A stretch of 64,000 bases of DNA from Bdellovibrio svalbardensis. Lineage in GTDB: Bacteria > Bdellovibrionota > Bdellovibrionia > Bdellovibrionales > Bdellovibrionaceae. Position numbers and translations under genes: made by a program. Under the pieces are notes generated by a model. That model was not told where the DNA came from. It saw nothing but the letters and a program-made list of their open reading frames with translations, and did no database searches. The stretch is taken from assembly GCF_029531655.1 (NCBI RefSeq), contig NZ_JANRMI010000003.1, forward strand, positions 434,001 to 498,000, written 5' to 3'. The stretch's first letter is position 1, and the number at the start of each line of letters is the position of its first letter. Below, piece by piece: positions 45,451 through 54,186 of the stretch.

Positions 45451-46080
45451 TTAGTAGCAAAGAGTTGCGCCCATCTCAGGAGAGCAACCATTCCAGTTTG
45501 TAGACTTGCAGTACAGATTTTGCGGAGTTCTCCACTTCCCTTTAGCCATACAAGATTCCCAGTAAGGGCTTTCAATATCTGCAGCTTGCGCCTCAAACTC
45601 ACGATTCATGGAAATCAAAAGGTCACGAGACTGCGCTTCTGACATATCTAGTTTTGTCGCCAAAGATTTAATTGCAGCCGAAGACGGCAGGTCATGCTTC
45701 ATCAATGTTTCGATATCTTTTTTATTCAAACCAATTTTTGCCAATGAAGACAGACCCTCTGTTTTTACTCCATTCAAGGCAGTCTGCACCTTCTCTGCCG
45801 CTGTCATGCTAATGTTGTGTTTCAGAGCGAAGTCAGCGGCTGCAACGTTTGCAGACTCGCCCGTGGTTGGCAAAGTGATACTGGCAGTGGAAACGAAGTT
45901 GCGGCGACCTGGACGAACTGGGCGATAAGGGGCTGGGCGGCGATCATGGTGATGATGGCCATCGCCAAGACCAATACCGATGATCACGCCAATCGCACCG
46001 GCGGTGATTTCTTCGTCAGTACAGCCAGCGTTGAATAACATTGCAATCGTGAGGACACTCAAAAGAATAACTTTTTTCAT
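45451..46080 (-). CDS. Lipoprotein of unknown function with His-rich segment
   Basis: The 209-residue product has a lipobox (FNAGC, Cys at 20), then glycine-rich AGAIGVIIGIGLGDGHHHHDRRPAPYRPVRPGRR, a helical middle (about 75-165) and four Cys near the C-terminus (WESCMAKG, YCKSTNWNGCSPE, ATLCY). The HHHH could bind metal. ATG 46080 follows AAGGAACC. I recognise no family. Confidence 0.7.
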   Translation of the reverse strand: MKKVILLSVLTIAMLFNAGCTDEEITAGAIGVIIGIGLGDGHHHHDRRPAPYRPVRPGRRNFVSTASITLPTTGESANVAAADFALKHNISMTAAEKVQTALNGVKTEGLSSLAKIGLNKKDIETLMKHDLPSSAAIKSLATKLDMSEAQSRDLLISMNREFEAQAADIESPYWESCMAKGKWRTPQNLYCKSTNWNGCSPEMGATLCY

Positions 46081-46198
46081 GGTGGTGGTTCCTTGTTTTA
46101 TTTGGCTTCGCGATGTCACAATGTCACCGCGTTTTTGCGAAAGAACCTTAAAGCAACTTAAGTGCCAGCCTGACTTAGCCGAAAGTGCACCACTTTAA

Positions 46199-47269
46199 TT
46201 AGATAGCGAATTTTAACTGCGAGGTTACAGGTTCGTTAGATACTTTGTTTTGAGTGCCCAGCCTAACTCCCAAGCCCACAAGGCGAACTGCGACACCACG
46301 GCGCGACCAGGCTCGTTCCAAAAGTCTTTCAAAATCTTTCTCGGTGGGAATTCCATGAATCACTTCTTCATGCGTTGTTGATTTGAAATCAAAGAACTTC
46401 AACTTCACAACCATACCGCGCACGCGATCTTCGTACTCACCTTGAATGAGGCGCTGATAGAAATCTTCGTAGAGAGCAGGAATGCGCTTTCGGCACTCCT
46501 CATAGGTTTGCAGATCAGTATTATAAGTCTCTTCCACAGTCAGAGATTTTCGCTCCCACTCGGTGACAACCTCGCGATCATCAATACCTCGCGAGAAATC
46601 ATAAAGCTCTTGAGCGCGTGAACCAAACCAACGATGCAACTCTGGCACAGAAAATTTTTGAATATCAGAACAGGTGTACAAACCAAGCTCGTGCATTTTT
46701 TGAGCGGTGACTTTACCGACTCCGAAAATCTTTTCCACCTTCAGGTCTTTGACGAAACCTTCCACGTCTTGAGGCCGAACGACGAATTGCCCGTTAGGCT
46801 TTTTCCAATCGCTGGCAATCTTGGCGATGAACTTGTTGGGTGCAATGCCCGCAGAGGCTGTCAGATTCAGCTCTTCAAAGATAAGGCGGCGGATTTCCTG
46901 GGCGATCAAAGTGGCACTGCCACCAAACTGCTTACAATCAGTCACATCAAGATAAGCCTCATCCAAAGAAAGGGGCTCAATCTTGTTCGTGAAGCGTTCA
47001 AAGATTTCGCGAACCTTGCGGCTTTCCTCTTTATAAAGATCAAAATGCGGAGGGATTAGAATCAACTGCGGGCACAAACGCACCGCCTGGGAAGAGGGCA
47101 TCGCCGAGCGCACACCAAACTTGCGCGCTTCATAACTCGCCGTGCAAAGTACACTGCGAGTATTCGGTGGCCCGCCAATGCCCAAAGGTTTCCCTTTAAG
47201 TTGAGGGTTAAATTTAACCTCAACCGCAGCATAAAAACAGTCCATGTCGATATGGATGATCTTCCTCAT
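46199..47269 (-). CDS. dinB: DNA polymerase IV (Y family)
   Basis: The 356-residue translesion polymerase has all catalytic acids: IHIDMDCFYAAVE (Asp 8) and LSLDEAYLDVT (Asp-Glu), with SAGIAPNKFIAKIASDWKKPNG. It ends SQLKFAI, a C-terminal clamp-binding motif like E. coli Pol IV. The gene is separate from the imuABC cassette. No ribosome site precedes ATG 47269, and the best promoter would start transcription at about that base. Confidence 0.95.
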   Translation of the reverse strand: MRKIIHIDMDCFYAAVEVKFNPQLKGKPLGIGGPPNTRSVLCTASYEARKFGVRSAMPSSQAVRLCPQLILIPPHFDLYKEESRKVREIFERFTNKIEPLSLDEAYLDVTDCKQFGGSATLIAQEIRRLIFEELNLTASAGIAPNKFIAKIASDWKKPNGQFVVRPQDVEGFVKDLKVEKIFGVGKVTAQKMHELGLYTCSDIQKFSVPELHRWFGSRAQELYDFSRGIDDREVVTEWERKSLTVEETYNTDLQTYEECRKRIPALYEDFYQRLIQGEYEDRVRGMVVKLKFFDFKSTTHEEVIHGIPTEKDFERLLERAWSRRGVAVRLVGLGVRLGTQNKVSNEPVTSQLKFAI

Positions 47270-47305
47270 TTACACATTATTTACATATCTAATTATGAGG
47301 GTCAA
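47270..47305 (-). promoter_or_regulatory. Candidate dinB promoter with TTAC half-sites
   Basis: On the minus strand TTGACC (47305-47300) stands 18 bases before AATAAT (47281-47276). Two TTAC half-sites on the plus strand, 11 bases apart (47270 and 47281), echo the mutasome operators, but there is no complete TTAC-N3-GTAA. Confidence 0.4.
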
Positions 47306-47340
47306 GGCAGAAAGTTTCAGTCCAAGACCAAAGAATGCCC

Positions 47341-47396
47341 GCTACCTTTTCCGAAAATGTGACAGGCACCTTTTCGGAGAAAACGGCAGGCACCTT
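47341..47396. repeat. CAGGCACC-TTTTCCG repeat cluster
   Basis: Between dinB and the acyltransferase stop there are about three broken copies of a CAGGCACC / CCTTTTC(C)G unit. They are related to the perfect palindrome at 50203-50239. Confidence 0.65.
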
Positions 47397-48224
47397 CTAA
47401 GTGGTTTCGAGTTCGGGAGGAACTGCAGGGACTGCGATGCCTTTTACTGGGACAAACTTTTCTGAGATCAGGCTGTGTGCTTTGTCAGCGATCAAGCCGC
47501 GGTCGTCTTCCGGGGTTGTGTGAATCTGTTCTAGGAACTCGATTTCGGCGTGCAATGATTTAAGCGTCAGAGCTTTCCACAAAGAGGTCGCGAACGTGAT
47601 GTCGCCGTACCAGCACAAGTGATCGCGCCATTTCAAAGAAAAGTCTTCTCCGTTCACTTTGCGGAAGTTGACTACTGCAGGCTGAATTGGAACTCCAGCG
47701 TGGGAAGCAGCCATCATCAAGGTTCTCTTGAAAGGAAGTACCTGCTCCCCGTTTGTCGAAGTGGCTTCAGGATAAAGCACGATGCGGAAACCATTTTGCA
47801 ATGCCGTCACGATCGACTTCATCTCATCCAGGATTTTAGTGCGACTGCGACGTTCAACGTACATGCAACCACCCATCTCGGTCAGAAGACCCAAGAAAGG
47901 AGTTTCACGCATTTCGTTGGAAGTTACAAAAAGCAGCGGAAAGATCGAACCCATCAACAAGATGTCGACGAAGCCCATGTGATTGCTCACCAACAAAAAC
48001 TTTTCGCCGTCTTTAGGTTTGTTCTTCACGGTGAGATTCATTCCGAAAGCTTTCAGAATGATCCGACAGAAGAAGGTCACATTTTTTGAAAATTGCGCTC
48101 TTCGTTTTTCAGGATTGCGGATCACCAAATGACAAAGGAATGACCAAGCCAAGAAAGTGACAATAACTAGAACGAAATAAATTAGATTTAGGACTCCGCG
48201 GAGCCCAGCTTGAATCTCTTCCAC
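47397..48224 (-). CDS. 1-acyl-sn-glycerol-3-phosphate-type acyltransferase (PlsC family)
   Basis: The 275-residue membrane-anchored acyltransferase has an N-terminal helix (VLNLIYFVLVIVTFLAWSFL), motif I SNHMGFVD (H-x4-D), and motif III LYPEATSTNGE. Start is GTG 48224; it overlaps the upstream gene by 37 bases. Next to an OlsB-like gene, the natural role is the second step of ornithine-lipid synthesis (OlsA), though ordinary PlsC activity is possible. Confidence 0.85.
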   Translation of the reverse strand: MEEIQAGLRGVLNLIYFVLVIVTFLAWSFLCHLVIRNPEKRRAQFSKNVTFFCRIILKAFGMNLTVKNKPKDGEKFLLVSNHMGFVDILLMGSIFPLLFVTSNEMRETPFLGLLTEMGGCMYVERRSRTKILDEMKSIVTALQNGFRIVLYPEATSTNGEQVLPFKRTLMMAASHAGVPIQPAVVNFRKVNGEDFSLKWRDHLCWYGDITFATSLWKALTLKSLHAEIEFLEQIHTTPEDDRGLIADKAHSLISEKFVPVKGIAVPAVPPELETT

Positions 48225-49039
48225 AGAGTTCTATTTAAATCTTCTCTGTGCAGAATGGTCAAGAAGTCTATGCATTGGAACTCTTTATCCCAGGCTGGCT
48301 CTCCGCCTATGTAGGCGCCAATCTTGAGGTAGGCTCTACATAGCGGGGGCAAAAGCTCTTCTGCTTCTTCTCGTTGCGTCTGAGTCAGAGGATTGCGCAG
48401 TTCATCCTTAAAGAAACTAAACATCGGCATCGTATATGCCAAAGTCGGGCGAGTTCTAAATCCAGGATTAATTCGGCCTTCTTCTTCAAAGTACCGGGTT
48501 AAAAGAGCCGCATCGCGAGGATCATCCGTTTTCACAGTCGCGCAACCAAATAGAAATTGCGAGTCGGAGGCCGCAAGATAGTCAGCAATTCCTCGCCACA
48601 ACAAAGAGATCACAACACCTCTGCGGAAATCCTTGTGAATACAAGCGCGACCGAGTTCAAGCTTCACTCCAGGTTGTTGAAGGATGGAGCTCATCATGAA
48701 CTCTTTCGCGGAATAAAATTGATTTGTAAATTCAGAGCAGCGCACGCGATAAGTGCCGACCACTTTGTTCGAACGCTTTTCCTTGATAATCAAGTGATCA
48801 CAGTCAAAATCGAACTCGTCGATATCCAAGCCCCAGGGAGTCGTCTTGCCAATCATCTCTCGATGGAACACTTCAAAGCGAAGTGCCAAGGCCTCTTTCA
48901 GCTCTTCGGTCGTCGTCACTGTTTTAATCATGAAGGGTCCCACCTCAGATTGAATCGCAATCTTCGGCTTGAACTTATGCATGTTATTAGAGCGCATTTG
49001 ATAGAAAGACTGAATGTTCTGAGAAATCCGTTCAACCAT
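48188..49039 (-). CDS. olsB: OlsB-like N-acyltransferase (GNAT)
   Basis: The 283-residue protein of the Acetyltransf_5 (OlsB / hemolysin-like) group shows ALRFEVFHREMIG, GLDIDEFDFDCDHLIIKE, VVGTYRVRCSEF, FYSAKEFMM, KLELGRACIHKDFRRG and SLLWRGIADYL. OlsB acylates ornithine with a 3-hydroxyacyl-ACP. It overlaps the downstream acyltransferase, matching olsBA operons. GGAGG lies 4 bases before ATG 49039. The assignment depends on motif order and neighbour. Confidence 0.72.
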   Translation of the reverse strand: MVERISQNIQSFYQMRSNNMHKFKPKIAIQSEVGPFMIKTVTTTEELKEALALRFEVFHREMIGKTTPWGLDIDEFDFDCDHLIIKEKRSNKVVGTYRVRCSEFTNQFYSAKEFMMSSILQQPGVKLELGRACIHKDFRRGVVISLLWRGIADYLAASDSQFLFGCATVKTDDPRDAALLTRYFEEEGRINPGFRTRPTLAYTMPMFSFFKDELRNPLTQTQREEAEELLPPLCRAYLKIGAYIGGEPAWDKEFQCIDFLTILHREDLNRTLWKRFKLGSAES

Positions 49040-49118
49040 GCATCCTCCGTGGATAGCATCAGGCTAACAAACTTCAGATCTCAACATTGTCAGGACTCAG
49101 TAAGGAAACTGTCAGGAC

Positions 49119-50135
49119 TTAAATGATCAGGCTCGCGGCTTTATTTAAACGATCGAACAAAGACTCCCAGCGCTCCCCGACCTGATGTTCTTCGCGGTAG
49201 AAGATAATGATATCTTTGCCTTTGGCTGCTACGTCGCGCAGATGTCCGTAAAATTCACGGGTTGCCAGCAGGGGATCTTTGGAAAGGTTCAACACTTCCG
49301 CAGAATGGACTCCATTTTTAGGTTTGATGATCTTAATGCTTTCGATTTCCTCTGGCAGCGTCGACAGTTTTTCGTTCACCTCTTGGATGATACTTTCAAC
49401 TGAGCGGTTCTTTTCAGTGCAAACAATCAATGGAACCGGCGGCATATAGTGATGCTTCATATGCCCTGGAGATTCCCGTTTATCGACTTGTTCCAAGAAT
49501 TCAAACTCAAAACCTTTTTCGGCAAGAACTCTTTCAATATCTGATTTCAGAATATGCCCACGACGTAAAATTGAAAGCACAACTTTGTCAGGGCGATGAC
49601 GAATCAACAGCACTGTCGATTCAATACCGATTTGACAGTCTCCGCCATCCAGGACAAAAACATTTTCATTTTTGAATTCAACGCGCACATGGCTTGCCGA
49701 TGTCGGTGAGGTTCTTCCAAATTTATTTGCACTAGGCGCAGCAAGCGGAATACCCACTTCCTCAATCAACTCTAAAGCCAACGGATGATTCGGCATGCGA
49801 ATACCCACTGACTCCAAGCCAGACGTGATCATTCCATTCACAGAGGGATCTTTAGGCAGAATCATCGTCAATGGACCCGGCCAGAAAACTTCAGCCAAAG
49901 CCTGAGAAGCAGGCCCCCAGTAAGCCGTCACTTTTTTGGCCATCTCGATCGAAGAGACATGCACGATCAAAGGATCGAAAAACGGGCGCTCTTTGACCTT
50001 AAAGATCTTTTCAATCGCTCCAGGGACATCAATGCGCGCAGCCAAACCATAAACAGTCTCAGTAGGAAGCCCGATGACTCCCCCTTCTTCCAATATGACT
50101 TTCGCTTTAGCAAGACCCTCGTTGGGCGACATCAT
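49119..50135 (-). CDS. L-threonylcarbamoyladenylate synthase (Sua5 type)
   Basis: The 338-residue protein has a YrdC domain (GGVIGLPTETVYGLAARID; ALAEVFWPGPLTMIL; APSANKFGRTSPTSASHV) and a C-terminal Sua5 domain after the KRESPGHMKHHYMP linker. It makes threonylcarbamoyl-AMP for t6A37 in ANN-reading tRNAs. Start ATG 50135 has AAAGGA 8 bases upstream; a TTG at 50159 is also in frame. Confidence 0.92.
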   Translation of the reverse strand: MMSPNEGLAKAKVILEEGGVIGLPTETVYGLAARIDVPGAIEKIFKVKERPFFDPLIVHVSSIEMAKKVTAYWGPASQALAEVFWPGPLTMILPKDPSVNGMITSGLESVGIRMPNHPLALELIEEVGIPLAAPSANKFGRTSPTSASHVRVEFKNENVFVLDGGDCQIGIESTVLLIRHRPDKVVLSILRRGHILKSDIERVLAEKGFEFEFLEQVDKRESPGHMKHHYMPPVPLIVCTEKNRSVESIIQEVNEKLSTLPEEIESIKIIKPKNGVHSAEVLNLSKDPLLATREFYGHLRDVAAKGKDIIIFYREEHQVGERWESLFDRLNKAASLII

Positions 50136-50202
50136 GAAAAAATCCTTTGATGTCCCCAACTTACCGCAAAACCCAAACCCGCGCTATCTCAAAAACCAAA
50201 AA

Positions 50203-50239
50203 GGTGCCTGCCATCTTTTCCGAAAAGATGGCAGGCACC
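50203..50239. repeat. 37-bp perfect palindrome GGTGCCTGCC...
   Basis: GGTGCCTGCCATCTTTTC (50203-50220) and its exact complement (50222-50239) meet around one C. It lies in the 113-base gap between the Sua5-type gene and the end of the FtsX-like gene. No T-run follows, so it does not look like a plain terminator. It shares CAGGCACC and TTTTCCGAAAA with the cluster at 47341-47396. Confidence 0.9.
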
Positions 50240-50248
50240 CCCGGGAAC

Positions 50249-52795
50249 TTAGGATTCGCGGAGGATGCTGAGGGCGCTTTCTTTTACTATGTCGAGGCTT
50301 GCGAGGAAAGAGATGAGCAAGCTGAGGGCCGTGATGATGAGGACTGAGATGAGAGGTTGGGCGAGGGAGAACTCGAAGGAGCCTTCGAAAAGGAAGCGGT
50401 TCAGGGCGTAGCTGACTCCGATACTGAGGAAGGCGCCGACGAAGGAGCTGATAAAGGCTAAGAAGGCGAATTCAGTCAGGATGAAGCCTGAGACTTCCTT
50501 GAAGCTGGCGCCTAGGATTTTTAGCATGTTGAGTTCCCAGCGGCGCAGTTTAATTTGGCTGCGCACGATTGAGAACAACACGATGTAACCGGTGATCAGA
50601 GCCAGATAAGCCATCAGCTCCAGGGACCAGCTCATCTTTTCTGCAGTACTCAAAATTTCATCCACCAAACGAACCACGTCGATAACGGATACGTTTGAAA
50701 ACTTCTGCGCAATTTCTGTTTGCAGATGATTTCGCATCTCTGCATTCAAAGATGGTACCGAGGTGATAAAGGTTTTAGGAGCATCATTTAGAACTCCGTT
50801 TTGAACCAAAATAAAGAAATTCGGTTGGAAGCTGGTCCACTTCACTTTGCGGAAGTTGGCAATTTGCGCTTCGACTTCCACCCCTTGAACGTCGAAGACG
50901 ACCAGGTCATTCAAATGAAAGCCCATGCGCTCCGCAAACTTCTGCTCGACAGAAAGTTGCGGATACTTTTGCTTGCTGGCGTCGAAGTCACCTGTGATCG
51001 GTTGCCCCTCGGTGATCTCTTCCGTTTCAGAGAGTTTAGTCCGATAGGACAAGTTTACGCCGCGATTACGGAAGCGTGCTTCACGCTCTTCTTCGCGGGT
51101 TTTAAATCCTTGAGCTTCGATCTTTCTTTCATAGTCCTGACCGTTGACCTTAAGGATACGCGCGCGAACCATCGGTGACTCACCCAAGGCTTGCACTTTG
51201 TTGTCAGCAAGAATTTTTTGAACTCCACCGAGCTGTTCATCCTGGATATCAAACAAGAACAGCGAAGGAATCTTTGAATGACTGTCGACGCGGAAATCAG
51301 CCTGCAGGGAGTTTTTTAGCTGAGGCAGAATATTGATCAGCAACGCTCCCATGCCTAAAGCCACAAACACCGCCAAACTGGCAGCGGCTCTTCGGGATAC
51401 GCTCAAGAAACTAAAGCGCATGAACCAACGGTGAACGTTTTTCAATAGTCCCGCACCACGCACGGTCAGATATCCCACCGAGACAAGGACTGCGACTACG
51501 ACCAGCAGCGCCCCCACAAAGATCGAACCAATCTTCCACGAGTGAGCTTGATAAACCGAAAGACCAAAGAACAACACCGCCGTCGGCACATACGGCCAGT
51601 ATCTGCGCGGTCCTTCACCGACTGAAAACTTCTCTTCACTAAAGAGCTTGGCGGCGCGAAGGTCAAAGATCTTAATCATAAATGGCAAGCTGACAACAAA
51701 ACTGCCCACCACCGCCATCAACAAACACAAGCCCCACGCCTCAAGAGTCACCCGCGGTTGTAAGTTGAAAGGAGTAAAGCTGCCTAGCAGTTTGGTCAAG
51801 AGTGGCAATACCAACTCACTAAAGAGCAAAGTCGGAATCGTCGCCAACAGCCCCAGCAAAGAAGCTTGAATCACATAGACACCGACAGCTTCTGCACTTT
51901 GCAAACCCAAAGTTCTTAAGATGGCGATCTCTTTCATACGACTTGAGAGGAACAAACGATAGATATAGGCGGCTCCCAAAGCCGACATAAATAAAGCGAC
52001 CAAAGCCACCAGACCTAAATAGTCTGACAGATAACCTAACTGCCGCCCTGAATCCTCACCCGCGGTAGCGGGGGTATCCACAGAAACCTGCGGGTCGGTG
52101 AGTTTCTTATACAAAGACTCTTTAAGAGTCTCTTCCTGCGCTGCCACAGGAAGCTTGAATAGATAAGCTAAGGAAAACGTACTGCCGTACTGAATCAAGC
52201 CTGATTCCGGCAACAAAGCGCGGTTGATAAACACCCGCGGCGCCATAGTGGCCGCTCGGAAAGTCTGTGTTTCATCTTTGGTGATCACATCAGAAATTTT
52301 TAACTTAAGCTGTCCCAGTTGAACATCATCACCGGTCTTTAAGCCCATCTGAGATTCGAGCTCTGGATACACCCAAGCTGTTTTCTCTCCGATGATGTCT
52401 TTGGGACTGCCGCTTGCGATCCGCTTTCCTGATTGCAACTGCAAGTCACCATAAAACGGATAAGCTTGATCGACCGCTTTGACCAAAACCAAGCGCGAGC
52501 CTTTTGCTGAACTGAGCATCGCAAAGAATTCGTAGTTCTTTGCCTCCAAAGTTCCCTCTGGCAAAGCACTGCGCATGTCTTTCAGTTCAGTCTCTGTCAA
52601 TTCACGGCGAGAAGACACGGCAAGGTCCGCAGAAAGAATCGACTTCGCGTTGTTTTTGATTTCACTCTCTAAAGCACTGTTAAAGGCCTTCAAAGAGACA
52701 AAGCCCGTCAGCCCCAAACTAAGATTGAAGATGAAAAACAAACCAAAGCGCCAGCTGCGCCTCATTTCCCTGATGGCTAAGCGAATTAAAATCAT
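50249..52795 (-). CDS. ABC transporter permease, FtsX-like (YbbP type)
   Basis: In the 848-residue protein one N-terminal helix (FGLFFIFNLSLGLTGFVSL) and a periplasmic domain are followed by FtsX-type membrane blocks. The first is at about 255-440 (YLGLVALVALFMSALGAAYIYRLFLSSRMKEIAILRTLG) and the second is C-terminal (LELMAYLALITGYIVLFSIVRSQIKLRRWELNMLKILG). This is the double-FtsX layout of YbbP. It overlaps the ATPase gene by 4 bases. The exported or extracted substrate is unknown. Confidence 0.88.
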   Translation of the reverse strand: MILIRLAIREMRRSWRFGLFFIFNLSLGLTGFVSLKAFNSALESEIKNNAKSILSADLAVSSRRELTETELKDMRSALPEGTLEAKNYEFFAMLSSAKGSRLVLVKAVDQAYPFYGDLQLQSGKRIASGSPKDIIGEKTAWVYPELESQMGLKTGDDVQLGQLKLKISDVITKDETQTFRAATMAPRVFINRALLPESGLIQYGSTFSLAYLFKLPVAAQEETLKESLYKKLTDPQVSVDTPATAGEDSGRQLGYLSDYLGLVALVALFMSALGAAYIYRLFLSSRMKEIAILRTLGLQSAEAVGVYVIQASLLGLLATIPTLLFSELVLPLLTKLLGSFTPFNLQPRVTLEAWGLCLLMAVVGSFVVSLPFMIKIFDLRAAKLFSEEKFSVGEGPRRYWPYVPTAVLFFGLSVYQAHSWKIGSIFVGALLVVVAVLVSVGYLTVRGAGLLKNVHRWFMRFSFLSVSRRAAASLAVFVALGMGALLINILPQLKNSLQADFRVDSHSKIPSLFLFDIQDEQLGGVQKILADNKVQALGESPMVRARILKVNGQDYERKIEAQGFKTREEEREARFRNRGVNLSYRTKLSETEEITEGQPITGDFDASKQKYPQLSVEQKFAERMGFHLNDLVVFDVQGVEVEAQIANFRKVKWTSFQPNFFILVQNGVLNDAPKTFITSVPSLNAEMRNHLQTEIAQKFSNVSVIDVVRLVDEILSTAEKMSWSLELMAYLALITGYIVLFSIVRSQIKLRRWELNMLKILGASFKEVSGFILTEFAFLAFISSFVGAFLSIGVSYALNRFLFEGSFEFSLAQPLISVLIITALSLLISFLASLDIVKESALSILRES

Positions 52796-53457
52796 CGCTC
52801 CCTCAATTGACCATCTTCAAGGCGCAAAGTGCGTTCGCATCTTTTTGCAAGGGCCTCACTGTGAGTCACTAATATGGTGGTAATCTTGTGTTTGCGAATA
52901 ACATCGAAGAAGACATCCATGACTTTATCGCCGGTATGAATATCCAAGTTTCCACTGGGCTCATCGGCCAAAAGGATTTTTGGTTTTACGACAAGGGCAC
53001 GGGCGATTGCTACACGCTGGCATTCTCCCCCGCTCAGTTGACTTGGAAAATGCTCTAAGCGATGTCCCAGGCCCAACTCGCGCAAAGCTTCTTCAGCACG
53101 TACTCTAGGGTTTTCCATTTTCAAAATTTCCAACGCCAACATCACGTTCTCGAGCGCAGTTAGGTGCGCAATCAAATGATACTGTTGAAATACGATGGAA
53201 ATATTCTGCGCCCGAAATAGAGTCAGCTCCTGTTCAGTCATTGGAACAAGATTGGCTTTATCCACCAAGATATCCCCACGATCCGCGCGCTCCAAGCCCG
53301 CAAGAATAGACAGCAACGTGGATTTGCCGCTTCCGGATTGACCAACAATCGAGACAATCTGTCCTGGCTCAATATTGACATTCAGTCCTTTGAGAACTTG
53401 AATCTCGACATCCCCCTGATGAAAACTTTTGCGAACATCGTTTAAGATCAAACTCAT
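52792..53457 (-). CDS. ABC transporter ATP-binding protein (YbbA/LolD-like)
   Basis: The 221-residue MacB/LolD-class ATPase has VGQSGSGKSTLLSIL (Walker A), FQQYHLIAHLTALENVMLAL (Q-loop), LSGGECQRVAIARAL, ILLADEPSGNLD and VTHSEALAKRC. Overlaps with the permease and with the esterase gene upstream (ATGA-type, 4 bases each) show one operon: esterase, ATPase, permease. E. coli keeps tesA next to ybbA-ybbP too. Confidence 0.92.
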   Translation of the reverse strand: MSLILNDVRKSFHQGDVEIQVLKGLNVNIEPGQIVSIVGQSGSGKSTLLSILAGLERADRGDILVDKANLVPMTEQELTLFRAQNISIVFQQYHLIAHLTALENVMLALEILKMENPRVRAEEALRELGLGHRLEHFPSQLSGGECQRVAIARALVVKPKILLADEPSGNLDIHTGDKVMDVFFDVIRKHKITTILVTHSEALAKRCERTLRLEDGQLRER

Positions 53458-54077
53458 AAAGAACCTTTCAAGGCTGTGAACACAGTATCGGCGATAATTT
53501 TATGACCTTCTTCATTGGGATGAATGCCATCGGCGAGATTGTATTTGGGATTACCCGCCACTTTATCCAAAATGAAGGGAACGAAAGTCAGCTTGTATTT
53601 TTTCGCCAGGGATTCGTACATTTTTTTAAACTTGTCAGAGTAATCTTTGCCGTAATTGGGAGGCATATAAAGTCCGCCTAAAATCACGCGAACTTTTTGG
53701 GCTTGAGCATACTCGATCGCACTCGCAAGATTCTTCTCACTTTCGTCGACTTTCAAACCGCGCAAACCATCATTGGCTCCCAAGGCCAAGAACACGGCAT
53801 CTGGTTTCGATTTAAAAATCCATTTCATACGACCAATACCAGAGGCGGTGGTTGAACCGCTTACGCTGGCGTTAAACACGGTCCACTCTTTCTTGCCAGC
53901 TTCATGCAATTTCTTTTCAAGCAATACTGGATAGGCGGCATCTTTCGCAACGCCGTAACCTTCGGAAACAGAATCACCGAGGACAACTAATTTTTTTTGT
54001 GCCGACGTTTGCGCGAGTGCGGAGGAAAAACTCAAAGAGGAAACTATAAGAAGAGCTGCAAATAAAAAAGGTCTCAT
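53454..54077 (-). CDS. tesA: Secreted SGNH arylesterase / lysophospholipase (TesA-like)
   Basis: The 207-residue SGNH hydrolase has a signal peptide MRPFLFAALLIVSSLSFSSALA, block I LVVLGDSVSEGYG (nucleophile Ser), block III LALGANDGLRG, and block V DGIHPNEEGH (Asp-x-x-His). It acts in the periplasm on acyl esters or thioesters. The start ATG lies inside one arm of a 14-bp hairpin with a GAAA loop (54066-54097), so expression may be gated. Operon with ybbA/ybbP-like genes. Confidence 0.9.
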   Translation of the reverse strand: MRPFLFAALLIVSSLSFSSALAQTSAQKKLVVLGDSVSEGYGVAKDAAYPVLLEKKLHEAGKKEWTVFNASVSGSTTASGIGRMKWIFKSKPDAVFLALGANDGLRGLKVDESEKNLASAIEYAQAQKVRVILGGLYMPPNYGKDYSDKFKKMYESLAKKYKLTFVPFILDKVAGNPKYNLADGIHPNEEGHKIIADTVFTALKGSL

Positions 54078-54097
54078 AGTTTCCTATGAGACCTTTT
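54066..54097 (-). terminator. Terminator-like hairpin covering the tesA start codon
   Basis: Read on the minus strand, AAAAGGTCTCATAG, loop GAAA, CTATGAGACCTTTT, then more T, gives a 14-bp stem plus T-run. The tesA ATG and its AGGA site lie in the loop and 3' arm. It can end transcription from the RRM gene or act as an attenuator. Confidence 0.85.
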
Positions 54098-54136
54098 ATG
54101 AATTCTTAATTCAAGGCTGACTTAGTCAAACTGGCT

Positions 54137-54155
54137 CTTATCAACATCTGATAAG
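54137..54155 (-). promoter_or_regulatory. Second hairpin upstream of tesA
   Basis: CTTATCA (54137-54143) and TGATAAG (54149-54155) form a 7-bp stem about 40 bases before the terminator-like hairpin. Confidence 0.5.
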
Positions 54156-54186
54156 GACTAATTAACTACGACGTCCAAAGTTTCAA

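Noticed and set aside
47730-47757. AGTACCTGCTCCCC inside the acyltransferase gene resembles the RAYT repeat
   Set aside because: It differs at two positions and encodes normal protein sequence, so chance similarity is more likely.
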